From Petrolisthes cinctipes (lineage: Eukaryota; Arthropoda; Malacostraca; Decapoda; Porcellanidae): a stretch of 64,000 nucleotides of DNA. Positions 27,901-37,984 of this stretch are shown in pieces (the stretch's first letter is position 1; every line of letters starts with the position of its first letter). The notes beneath the pieces were generated by a model. That model was not told the DNA's origin. It did no database searches and worked only from the letters and a program-made list of their open reading frames with translations. The position numbers were made by a program, and so were the translations under genes. The stretch spans positions 3,348,001 through 3,412,000 of the forward strand of contig JAWQEG010000710.1 in the NCBI GenBank assembly GCA_033782935.1. Direction: 5' to 3'.

Positions 27901-30900
27901 GGCATGTACAGATCGCTTCTGGGACCCCATAATATCGAATTTTCGGGTGTTTTCAGCCTGAATTTGATATATCGCCTTTACGCACCTAAAATATCGATTT
28001 TTAGCATGTTTTGAGACTATATTTTGAAAATATTCTAGCACTGAGTAGGCATGTACAGATCGCTTCTGGGACCCCAAAATATCGAATTTTCGGGTGTTTT
28101 GAGCTTGAATTTGAGATATAAACGAGTAGAGAAGTTGCATGCACTTATCGACTTTTGGGCACCTAAAATATCGATTTTCAGCATGTTTTGGGCATGTATT
28201 TTGAAAATACTCTAACACGGAGGAGGCATGTACAGATCGCTTCTGGGACCCCATAATATCGAATTTTCGGGTGTTTTGGGCCTGATTTTGAGATATCGCC
28301 TTTACGCACCTAAAATATCGATTTTTAGCATGTTTTGAGACTATATTTTGAAAATATTCTAGCACTGAGTAGGAATGTACAGATCGCTTCTGGGACCCCA
28401 AAATATCGAATTTTCGGGTGTTTTCAGCATGAATTTGAGATATAAACGAGTACAGAAGTTGCATGCACATATCGAATTTTGGGCACCTAAAATATCGATT
28501 TTGAGCATGTTTTGAGCCTATATTTTGAAAACATTCTAGCACTGAGTAGGCATGTACAAATCGCTTCTAGGACCCCTAAATATCGAAATTTCGGGTGTTT
28601 AGGGCCAGAATTTGAGATATAAACGGGTACAGAAGATGCATGCACATATCGACTTTTGGGCACCTAAAAGATCGATTTTCAGTATGTTTTTGGCATGTAT
28701 TTTGTAAATACTCTAACACGGAGTAGGCATGTACAGATCCCTTCTGGGACCTCTAAATATTGAATTTTCGGGTGTTTTGGGACTGAATTTGAGATATCGA
28801 CTTTTTGGCACCTAAAATATCGATTTTTAGCATGTTTTTAGCCTATTTTTTGATAATATTCTAGCACTGAGTAGGCATGTACAGATTGCTTTTGGGACCC
28901 TAAAATATTGAATTTTCAAGTGTTTTGAGACTGAATTTGAGATATAAACGGGTACAGAAGATACATGCACATATTGACTTTGGGCATCTAAAATATCGAT
29001 TTTGAGCATGTTTTGGGCCTGTATTTTGAAAATACTCTAACACGGAGTAGGCATGTAAAGATCGCTTCTGGGACCCCAAAATATCGAATTTTCAGGTGTT
29101 TTGAGCCTGAATTAGAGATATAAAAGGGTACTGAAGATGCATGCACATATCGACTTTTAGGCACCTAAAACATCGATTTTGAGCTTTTTTTTATGCCTGT
29201 ATTTTGAAAATACTCTAACACGGAGTAGGCATGTACAGATCGCTTCTGGGACCCCAAAATATCGAAATTTCAGGTGTTTAGGGCCAGAATTTGAGATATA
29301 AACGGGTACAGAAGATGCATGCACATATCGACTTTTGGAACACCTAAAAGATCGATTTCCAGTATGTTTTTGGCCTGTATTTTGAAAATACTATAACACA
29401 GAGTAGGCATGTACAGATCCCTTCTGGGACCCCTAAATATCGAATTTTCGGGTGTTTTGGGATTGAATTTGAGATATCGACTTTTTGGCACCTAAAATAT
29501 CGATTTTTAGCATGTTTTTAGCCTATATTTTGATAATATTCTAGCACTGAGTAGGCATGTACAGATTGCTTCTGGGACCCCAAAATATTGAATATTCGGG
29601 TGTTTTGAGCCTGAATTTGAGATATAAACGGGTACAGAAGATACATGCACATATTGACTTTGGGTATCTAAAATATCGATTTTCAGCATGTTTTGGTCCT
29701 GTATTATGAAAATACTCTAACACGTAGTAGGCATGTACAGATCGCTTCTGGGACCCCTAAATATTGAATTTTCGGGTGTTTTGAGCCTGAATTTGAGATA
29801 TAAACGGGTACAGAAGATACATGCACATAATGACTTTGGGCATCTAAAATATCGATTTTCTACATGTTTTGGGCATGTATTTTGAAAATAGTCTAACACG
29901 GAGTAGGCATGTAGAGATCGCTTCTGGGACCCCATAATATCGAATTTTCGGGTGTTTTCAGCCTGAATTTGATATATCGCCTTTACGCACCTAAAATATC
30001 GATTTTTAGCATGTTTTGAGACTATATTTTGAAAATATTCTAGCACTGAGTAGGCATGTACAGATCGCTTCTGGGACCCCAAAATATCGAATTTTCGGGT
30101 GTTTTGAGCTTGAATTTGAGATATAAACGAGTAGAGAAGTTGCATGCACATATCGACTTTTGGGCACCTAAAATATCGATTTTCAGCATGTTTTGGGCAT
30201 GTATTTTGAAAATACTCTAACACGGAGGAGGCATGTACAGATCGCTTCTGGGACCCCATAATATCGAATTTTCGGGTGTTTTGGGCCTGATTTTGAGATA
30301 TCGCCTTTACGCACCTAAAATATCGATTTTTAGCATGTTTTGAGACTATATTTTGAAAATATTCTAGCACTGAGTAGGAATGTACAGATCGCTTCTGGGA
30401 CCCCAAAATATCGAATTTTCGGGTGTTTTCAGCATGAATTTGAGATATAAACGAGTACAGAAGTTGCATGCACATATCGACTTTTGGGCACCTAAAATAT
30501 CGATTTTCAGTATGTTTTTGGCATGTATTTTGTAAATACTCTAACACGGAGTAGGCATGTACAGATCCCTTCTGGGACCTCTAAATATTGAATTTTCGGG
30601 TGTTTTGGGACTGAATTTGAGATATCGACTTTTTGGCACCTAAAATATCGATTTTTAGCATGTTTTTAGCCTATTTTTTGATAATATTCTAGCACTGAGT
30701 AGGCATGTACAGATTGCTTTTGGGACCCTAAAATATTGAATTTTCAAGTGTTTTGAGACTGAATTTGAGATATAAACGGGTACAGAAGATACATGCACAT
30801 ATTGACTTTGGGCATCTAAAATATCGATTTTGAGCATGTTTTGGGCCTGTATTTTGAAAATACTCTAACACGGAGTAGGCATGTAAAGATCGCTTCTGGG

Positions 30901-33790
30901 ACCCCAAAATATCGAATTTTCAGGTGTTTTGAGCCTGAATTAGAGATATAAAAGGGTACTGAAGATGCATGCACATATCGACTTTTGGGCACCTAAAACA
31001 TCGATTTTGAGCTTTTTTTTATGCCTGTATTTTGAAAATACTCTAACACGGAGTAGGCATGTACAGATCGCTTCTGGGACCCCAAAATATCGAAATTTCA
31101 GGTGTTTAGGGCCAGAATTTGAGATATAAACGGGTACAGAAGATGCATGCACATATCGACTTTTGGAACACCTAAAAGATCGATTTCCAGTATGTTTTTG
31201 GCCTGTATTTTGAAAATACTATAACACAGAGTAGGCATGTACAGATCCCTTCTGGGACCCCTAAATATCGAATTTTCGGGTGTTTTGGGATTGAATTTGA
31301 GATATCGACTTTTTGGCACCTAAAATATCGATTTTTAGCATGTTTTTAGCCTATATTTTGATAATATTCTAGCACTGAGTAGGCATGTACAGATTGCTTC
31401 TGGGACCCCAAAATATTGAATATTCGGGTGTTTTGAGCCTGAATTTGAGATATAAACGGGTACAGAAGATACATGCACATATTGACTTTGGGTATCTAAA
31501 ATATCGATTTTCAGCATGTTTTGGTCCTGTATTATGAAAATACTCTAACACGGAGTAGGCATGTACAGATCGCTTCTGGGACCCCTAAATATTGAATTTT
31601 CGGGTGTTTTGAGCCTGAATTTGAGATATAAACGGGTACAGAAGATACATGCACATAATGACTTTGGGCATCTAAAATATCGATTTTCTACATGTTTTGG
31701 GCATGTATTTTGAAAATAGTCTAACACGGAGTAGGCATGTACAGATCGCTTCTGGGACCCCATAATATCGAATTTTCGGGTGTTTTCAGCCTGAATTTGA
31801 TATATCGCCTTTACGCACCTAAAATATCGATTTTTAGCATGTTTTGAGACTATATTTTGAAAATATTCTAGCACTGAGTAGGCATGTACAGATCGCTTCT
31901 GGGACCCCAAAATATCGAATTTTCGGGTGTTTTGAGCTTGAATTTGAGATATAAACGAGTAGAGAAGTTGCATGCACATATCGACTTTTGGGCACCTAAA
32001 ATATCGATTTTCAGCATGTTTTGGGCATGTATTTTGAAAATACTCTAACACGGAGGAGGCATGTACAGATCGCTTCTGGGACCCCATAATATCGAATTTT
32101 CGGGTGTTTTGGGCCTGATTTTGAGATATCGCCTTTACGCACCTAAAATATCGATTTTTAGCATGTTTTGAGACTATATTTTGAAAATATTCTAGCACTG
32201 AGTAGGAATGTACAGATCGCTTCTGGGACCCCAAAATATCGAATTTTCGGGTGTTTTCAGCATGAATTTGAGATATAAACGAGTACAGAAGTTGCATGCA
32301 CATATCGACTTTTGGGCACCTAAAATATCGATTTTGAGCATGTTTTGAGCCTATATTTTGAAAACATTCTAGCACTGAGTAGGCATGTACAAATCGCTTC
32401 TAGGACCCCTAAATATCGAAATTTCGGGTGTTTAGGGCCAGAATTTGAGATATAAACGGGTACAGAAGATGCATGCACATATCGACTTTTGGGCACCTAA
32501 AAGATCGATTTTCAGTATGTTTTTGGCATGTATTTTGTAAATACTCTAACACGGAGTAGGCATGTACAGATCCCTTCTGGGACCTCTAAATATTGAATTT
32601 TCGGGTGTTTTGGGACTGAATTTGAGATATCGACTTTTTGGCACCTAAAATATCGATTTTTAGCATGTTTTTAGCCTATTTTTTGATAATATTCTAGCAC
32701 TGAGTAGGCATGTACAGATTGCTTTTGGGACCCTAAAATATTGAATTTTCAAGTGTTTTGAGACTGAATTTGAGATATAAACGGGTACAGAAGATACATG
32801 CACATATTGACTTTGGGCATCTAAAATATCGATTTTGAGCATGTTTTGGGCCTGTATTTTGAAAATACTCTAACACGGAGTAGGCATGTAAAGATCGCTT
32901 CTGGGACCCCAAAATATCGAATTTTCAGGTGTTTTGAGCCTGAATTAGAGATATAAAAGGGTACTGAAGATGCATGCACATATCGACTTTTGGGCACCTA
33001 AAACATCGATTTTGAGCTTTTTTTTATGCCTGTATTTTGAAAATACTCTAACACGGAGTAGGCATGTACAGATCGCTTCTGGGACCCCAAAATATCGAAA
33101 TTTCAGGTGTTTAGGGCCAGAATTTGAGATATAAACGGGTACAGAAGATGCATGCACATATCGACTTTTGGAACACCTAAAAGATCGATTTCCAGTATGT
33201 TTTTGGCCTGTATTTTGAAAATACTATAACACAGAGTAGGCATGTACAGATCCCTTCTGGGACCCCTAAATATCGAATTTTCGGGTGTTTTGGGATTGAA
33301 TTTGAGATATCGACTTTTTGGCACCTAAAATATCGATTTTTAGCATGTTTTTAGCCTATATTTTGATAATATTCTAGCACTGAGTAGGCATGTACAGATT
33401 GCTTCTGGGACCCCAAAACATTGAATATTCGGGTGTTTTGAGCCTGAATTTGAGATATAAACGGGTACAGAAGATACATGCACATATTGACTTTGGGTAT
33501 CTAAAATATCGATTTTCAGCATGTTTTGGTCCTGTATTATGAAAATACTCTAACACGGAGTAGGCATGTACAGATCGCTTCTGGGACCCCTAAATATTGA
33601 ATTTTCGGGTGTTTTGAGCCTGAATTTGAGATATAAACGGGTACAGAAGATACATGCACATAATGACTTTGGGCATCTAAAATATCGATTTTCTACATGT
33701 TTTGGGCATGTATTTTGAAAATAGTCTAACACGGAGTAGGCATGTACAGATCGCTTCTGGGACCCCATAATATCGAATTTTCGGGTGTTT
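27900..33790 (-). repeat. Youngest-looking higher-order ladder: units of 1,828 and 2,005 bp
   Basis: Using AGTATGTTTTTGGCATG as the phase mark, units run 28,681-30,508 (1,828 bp), 30,509-32,513 (2,005 bp) and 32,514 to about 33,788 (partial). The 177-bp difference is exactly one long monomer, missing at the 28.7/30.5 kb unit boundary (30,481-30,530). The bases before 28,681, back to about 27,900, match the end of the 2,005-bp unit. I see only a handful of differences, such as CTTTTAGGCACC at 29,155 versus CTTTTGGGCACC, CACGTAGTAGG at 29,722, and AAAACATTG at 33,415. Confidence 0.92.
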
Positions 33791-33914
33791 TGGGCCTAAA
33801 TTTAATATATCGCCTTTACGCACCTAAAATATCGATTTTTAGCATGTTTTGAGACTATATTTTGAAAATATTCTAGCACTGAGTAGGCATGTACAGATCG
33901 CTTCTGGACCCCAA

Positions 33915-34245
33915 AATATTGAATTTTCGGGTGTTTTGAGCCTGAATTTGAGATATAAACGAGTACTGAAGGTGCATGCACATATCGACTTTTTGGCACC
34001 AAAAACATCGATTTTGAGCATGTTTTGGGCCTGCATTTTGAAAATACTCTAACACAGAGTAGGCATGTACAGATCACTTCTGGGACCCCTAAATATCGAA
34101 TTTTCGGGTGTTTTGGGAATGAATTTGAGATATCGACTTTTTGGCACCAAAAATATCGATTTTTAGCATGTTTTGAGCCTATATATTGAAAACATTCTAG
34201 CACTGAGTAGGCTAACACGGAGTAGGCATGTACAGATCGCTTCTG
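33915..34245 (-). repeat. Inverted copy of the right-domain block at 37,680-37,985
   Basis: Read as its reverse complement this stretch matches 37,680-37,985 at rare positions: CTAGAATGTTTTCAATATATA, AAATTCATTCCC, GAAGTGATCTG, CTACTCTGTGTT, CAAAATGCAGGCC, and GCACCTTCAGTACTCG. It also carries the unusual join GTGTTAGCCTACTCAGTG (34,201-34,222, as the complement), found otherwise only at 36,712 and 37,680. Similarity ends just beyond the join, where the left copy has GACCCCTAAATATCG and the right has the equivalent of GACCCCAAAATATCG. Confidence 0.88.
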
Positions 34246-34494
34246 GGACCCCTAAATATCGAATTTTCGGGTGTTTTAGGCCTTAATTTGAGATATCGAC
34301 TTTTTGGCACCTAAAATATCGATTTTTAGCATGTTTTTAGCCTATATTTTGAAAATATTCTAGCACTGAGTAGGCATGTACAGATTGCTTCTGGGACCTC
34401 AAAATATTGAATTTTCGGGTGTTTTGAGCCTGAATTTGAGATATAAACGGGTACAAAAGATACATGCACATATTGACTTTGGGAATCTATAATA

Positions 34495-34525
34495 TCGATT
34501 TTCAGCATGTACAGCATGTACAGAT
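34495..34525 (-). repeat. Deletion scar with a 9-bp direct repeat
   Basis: CATGTACAG occurs twice in a row here, where a normal monomer has GCATGTTTTGGG, a further 40 or so bases, then GGCATGTACAG. The segment from the middle of the monomer to the landmark is lost, leaving a truncated unit. CATGT at both ends is likely the microhomology used. Confidence 0.85.
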
Positions 34526-34994
34526 CGCTTCTGGGACCCCAAAATATTGAATTTTCGGGTGTTTTGAGCCTGAATTTGAGTTATAAACGGGTACAGAAGA
34601 TACATGCACATATTGACTTTGGGCATCTAAAACATCGATTTTCAGCATGTTTCGGTCCTGTATTTTGTAAATACTCTAACACGGAGTAGGCATGTACCGA
34701 TCGCTTCTGGGACCCCATAAAATCGAGTTTTCGGGTGTTTTGGGCCTGAATTTGAGATATCGCCTTTACGCACCTAAAATATCGATTTTTAGCATGTTTA
34801 GAGCCTATATCTTTAAAATATTCTAGCACTGAGTAGGCATGTACAGATCGCTTCTGGGACCCCATAATATCGAATTTTCGGGTGTTTTGGGCCTGAATTT
34901 GAGATATCGCTTTTACGCACCTAAAATATCGATTTTTAGCATGTTTTGAGCCTATAATTTGAAAATATTCTAGCACTGAGTAGGCATGTACAGA
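34525..34994 (-). repeat. Last minus-strand monomers before the switch
   Basis: Three monomers follow the scar, with private changes such as GTACCGATCGC, CCCCATAAAATCG, ATATCTTTAAAATATTC and CTATAATTTG. They are more decayed than the ladder at 28-33.8 kb, as expected next to a rearrangement boundary that is out of register for exchange. Confidence 0.7.
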
Positions 34995-35000
34995 CCCCAC
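34995..35000. other. Orientation switch (inversion junction) of the satellite array
   Basis: Left of this point the minus-oriented monomer reads normally up to GGCATGTACAGA. To the right a plus-oriented monomer begins in mid-unit at GCCCTAAACGCCCG, inside the region that normally reads GCCCTAAACACCCG. The six bases CCCCAC between them belong clearly to neither side; they may be filler added at end joining, or the remnant of GGACCCCA from the left monomer. Both flanking monomers are truncated, so the junction is not at a monomer boundary. It is the only orientation change I found. Confidence 0.9.
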
Positions 35001-35149
35001 GCCCTAAACGCCCGAAAATTCGATATTTTGGGGTCCCAGAAGCGATCTGTACATGCCTACCCCGTGTTAGAGTATTTTCAAAATACATCCCCAAAACATG
35101 CTGAAAATCGATATCTTAGATGCCCAAAGTCATTATGTGCATGTATCTT

Positions 35150-36000
35150 CTGTTCTCGTTTATATCTCAAATTCAGGCTCAAAACACCCGAAAATTCGAT
35201 ATTTTGGGGTCCCAGAAGCGATCTGTACATGCCTACTCCGTGTTAGAGTATTTTCAAAATACAGGCCCAAAACATGCTCAAAATCGATATTTTAGATGCC
35301 CAAAGTCAATATGTGCATGTATCTTCTGTACCCGTTTATATCTCAAATTCAGGCTCAAAACACCCGAAAATTCAATATTTTGGTGTCCTAAAAGCAATCT
35401 GCACATGCCTACTCAGTGCTAGAATATTATCAAAATATAGGCTAAAAACATGCTAAAAATCGATATTTTAAGTGCCAAAAATTCGATATCTCAAATTCAG
35501 TCCCAAAACACCCGAAAATTCAATATTTAGGGGTCCCAGAAGCGATCTGTACATGCCTACTCCGTGTTAGAGTATTTTCAAAATACAGGCCCAAAACATG
35601 CTGAAAATCGATATTTTAGATGCCCAAAGTCAATATGTGCATGTATCTTCTGTACCCGTTTAAATCTCAACTTCAGGCTCAAAACACACGAAAATTCAAT
35701 ATTTTGGGGTCCCAAAAGCAATCTGTACATGCCTACTCAGTGCTAGAATATTATCAAAATATAGGCTTAAAACATGCTAAAAATCGATATTTCAAGTGCC
35801 AATAATTCGATATCTCAAATTCAGTCCCAAACCACCCGAAAATTCAATATTTAGGGGTCCCAAAAGGGATCTGTACATGCCAACTCCGTGTTAGAGTATT
35901 TTCAAAATACAGGCGAAAAACATACTGAAAATCGATCTTTTAGGTGCCGAAAAGTCGATATGTGCATGCATCTTCTGTACCCGTTTATATCTCAAATTCT
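35150..36000 (+). repeat. Inverted copy of the left-domain block at 26,960-27,810
   Basis: Coordinates mirror about a sum of 62,957. GTTTAAATCTCAACTTCAGG and AAAACACACGAAAATTC at 35,658-35,700 are the complement of CCTGAAGTTGAGATTTAAAC at 27,280-27,299. TTTTGGTGTCC at 35,380 pairs with GGACACCAAAA at 27,570, and CATGCCAACTCCG at 35,877 pairs with CGGAGTTGGCATG at 27,070. The same block occurs in the left array at 19.3 and 21.7 kb. It lies right beside the switch. Confidence 0.88.
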
Positions 36001-36439
36001 GGCCCTAAACACCCGAAAATTCGATATTTTGGGGTCCCAAAAGCGATCTGTACATGCCTACTCAGTGCTAGAATGTTTTCAATATATAGACCCAAAACAT
36101 GCTAAAAATCGATATTTTTGGTGCCAAAAAGTCGATATCTCAAATTAAGGCCCAAAACACCCGAAAATTCGATATTTAGGGGTCCCAGAAGTGATCTGTA
36201 AATGCCTACTCTGTGTTAGAGTATTTTCAAAATGCAGGCCCAAAACATGCTCAAAATCGATGTTTTTGGTGCCAAAAAGTCGATATGTGCATGCACCTTC
36301 AGTACTCGTTTATATCTCAAATTCAGGCTCAAAACACCCGAAAATTCGATATTTTTTGGTCCCAGAATCGATCTGTACATACCTACTCAGTGCTAGAATA
36401 TTTTCAAAATATAGGCTAAAAACATGCTAAAATCGATAT

Positions 36440-37850
36440 TTTAGGTGCCAAAAAGTTGATATCTCAAATTCAGTCCAAAAACACCCGAAAATTCGATATT
36501 TAGGGGTCCCAAAAGGGATCTGTACATGCCTACTCCGTGTTAGAGTATTTTGAAAATACAGGCCAAAAACATACTGAAAATCGATCTTTTAGGTGCCGAA
36601 AAGTCGATATGTGCATGCATCTTCTGTACCCGTTTATATCTCAAATTCTGGCCCTAAACACCCGAAAATTCGATATTTTGGGGTCCCAAAAGCGATCTGT
36701 ACATGCCTACTCCGTGTTAGCCTACTCAGTGCTAGAATATTTTCAATATTTAGGCCCAAAACATGCTAAAAATCGATATTTTTGGTGCCAAAAAGTCGAT
36801 ATCTCAAATTCATTCCCAAAACACCCGAAAATTCGATATTTAGGGGTCCCAGAAGTGATCTGTACATGCCTAGTCCGTGTTAGTGTATTTTCAAAATTCA
36901 GGCCCAAAACATGCTGAAAATCGATATTTTTGGTTCCCAAAGTCAATATGGGTATGCATCTTCTATACTCGTTTATATCTCAAATTCAGGCTCAAAACAC
37001 CCGAAAATTCGATATTTTGGGGTCCCAGAAGCGATCTGTACATGCCTACTCAGTGCTAGAATGTTTTCAAAATATTCGATCAAAACATGCTCAAAATCGT
37101 TTATATCTCAAATTCACGCTCAAAACACCCGAAAATTCGATATTTTGGGGTCCCAGAAGCGATCTGTACATGCCTAGTCAATGCTAGAATATTTACAAAA
37201 TACAGGCCCAAAACATGCTGAAAATCGATATTTTAGATGCCCAAAGTCAATATGTGCATGTATTTTCTGTACCCGTTTATATCTCAAATTCAGGCTCAAA
37301 ACCCCCGAAAATTCAATATTTTGGGGTCCCAGAAGCAATCTGTACATGCCTACTCAGTGCTAGAATATTTTCAAAATATAGGCTAAAAACATGCTAAAAA
37401 TCGATATTTTAGGTGCCAAAAAGTTGATATCTCAAATTCAGTCCCAAAACACCTGAAAATTCGATATTTAGGGGTCCCAAAAGGGATCTGTACATGCCTA
37501 CTCCGTGTTAGAGTATTTTGAAAATACAGGCCAAAAACATACTGAAAATCGATCTTTTAGGTGCCGAAAAGTCGATATGTGCATGCATCTTCTGTACCCG
37601 TTTATATCTCAAATTCTGGCCCTAAACACCCGAAAATTCGATATTTTGGGGTCCCAAAAGCGATCTGTACATGCCTACTCCGTGTTAGCCTACTCAGTGC
37701 TAGAATGTTTTCAATATATAGGCCCAAAACATGCTAAAAATCGATATTTTTGGTGCCAAAAAGTCGATATCTCAAATTCATTCCCAAAACACCCGAAAAT
37801 TCGATATTTAGGGGTCCCAGAAGTGATCTGTAAATGCCTACTCTGTGTTA
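36440..37850 (+). repeat. 968-bp repeat carrying a 15-bp insertion marker
   Basis: 36,440-36,880 recurs at 37,408-37,848, an offset of 968 bp. Both contain CCGTGTTAG followed immediately by CCTACTCAGTGCTAG (36,712 and 37,680), so the 15-bp start of one subtype is fused in front of the start of the other. Both also have GTGCCGAAAAGTCG and CCCAAAAGCGATC. Between them, 36,880-37,400 holds unlike monomers. Confidence 0.82.
37080..37110 (+). repeat. Internal deletion within a monomer
   Basis: CATGCTCAAAATCG is joined straight to TTTATATCTCAAATTC, so about 50 bases of the monomer middle (GATATTTTAGG to CTGTACTC) are missing. A shared CG at the two ends fits microhomology. The loss is larger than, and separate from, the recurrent 29-bp difference of short monomers. 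Confidence 0.8.
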
Positions 37851-37984
37851 GAGTATTTTCAAAATGCAGGCCCAAAACATGCTCAAAATCGATGTTTTTG
37901 GTGCCAAAAAGTCGATATGTGCATGCACCTTCAGTACTCGTTTATATCTCAAATTCAGGCTCAAAACACCCGAAAATTCGATAT

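Larger units (their letters stand above)
1..34994 (-). repeat. Left satellite domain, all monomers in minus orientation
   Basis: Every monomer here reads on the minus strand relative to the reference monomer at 43,190-43,366; the landmark GTAGGCATGTACAG recurs every 147-177 bases from the first lines to about 34,994. Long (176-177 bp) and short (147-148 bp) monomers are mixed, often as long+short pairs of about 324 bp. I see no unrelated insertion, no transposon ends and no long gap in the register. The role is unknown from sequence; arrays of this kind are typical of centromeric or heterochromatic DNA, which is inference. All open frames inside are repeat translations, not genes. Confidence 0.97.

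Noticed and set aside
27535..28542. A 335-codon minus-strand frame and several 276-codon frames as repeat-protein genes
   Set aside because: They are translations of tandem monomers. Several frames of the same strand are open together, frames begin and end at single-base differences between monomers, and there is no promoter, intron signal or unique sequence.
34980..35010. Perfect long palindrome or hairpin at the orientation switch
   Set aside because: The monomers on the two sides are of different subtypes and cut at different positions, so the immediate flanks are not a perfect inverted repeat; only general family similarity pairs them.
34986..35246. Open frame spanning the switch point (86 codons) as a fusion gene
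   Set aside because: It is plus-strand satellite frame starting in the few bases of the left monomer; nothing beyond repeat translation supports it.
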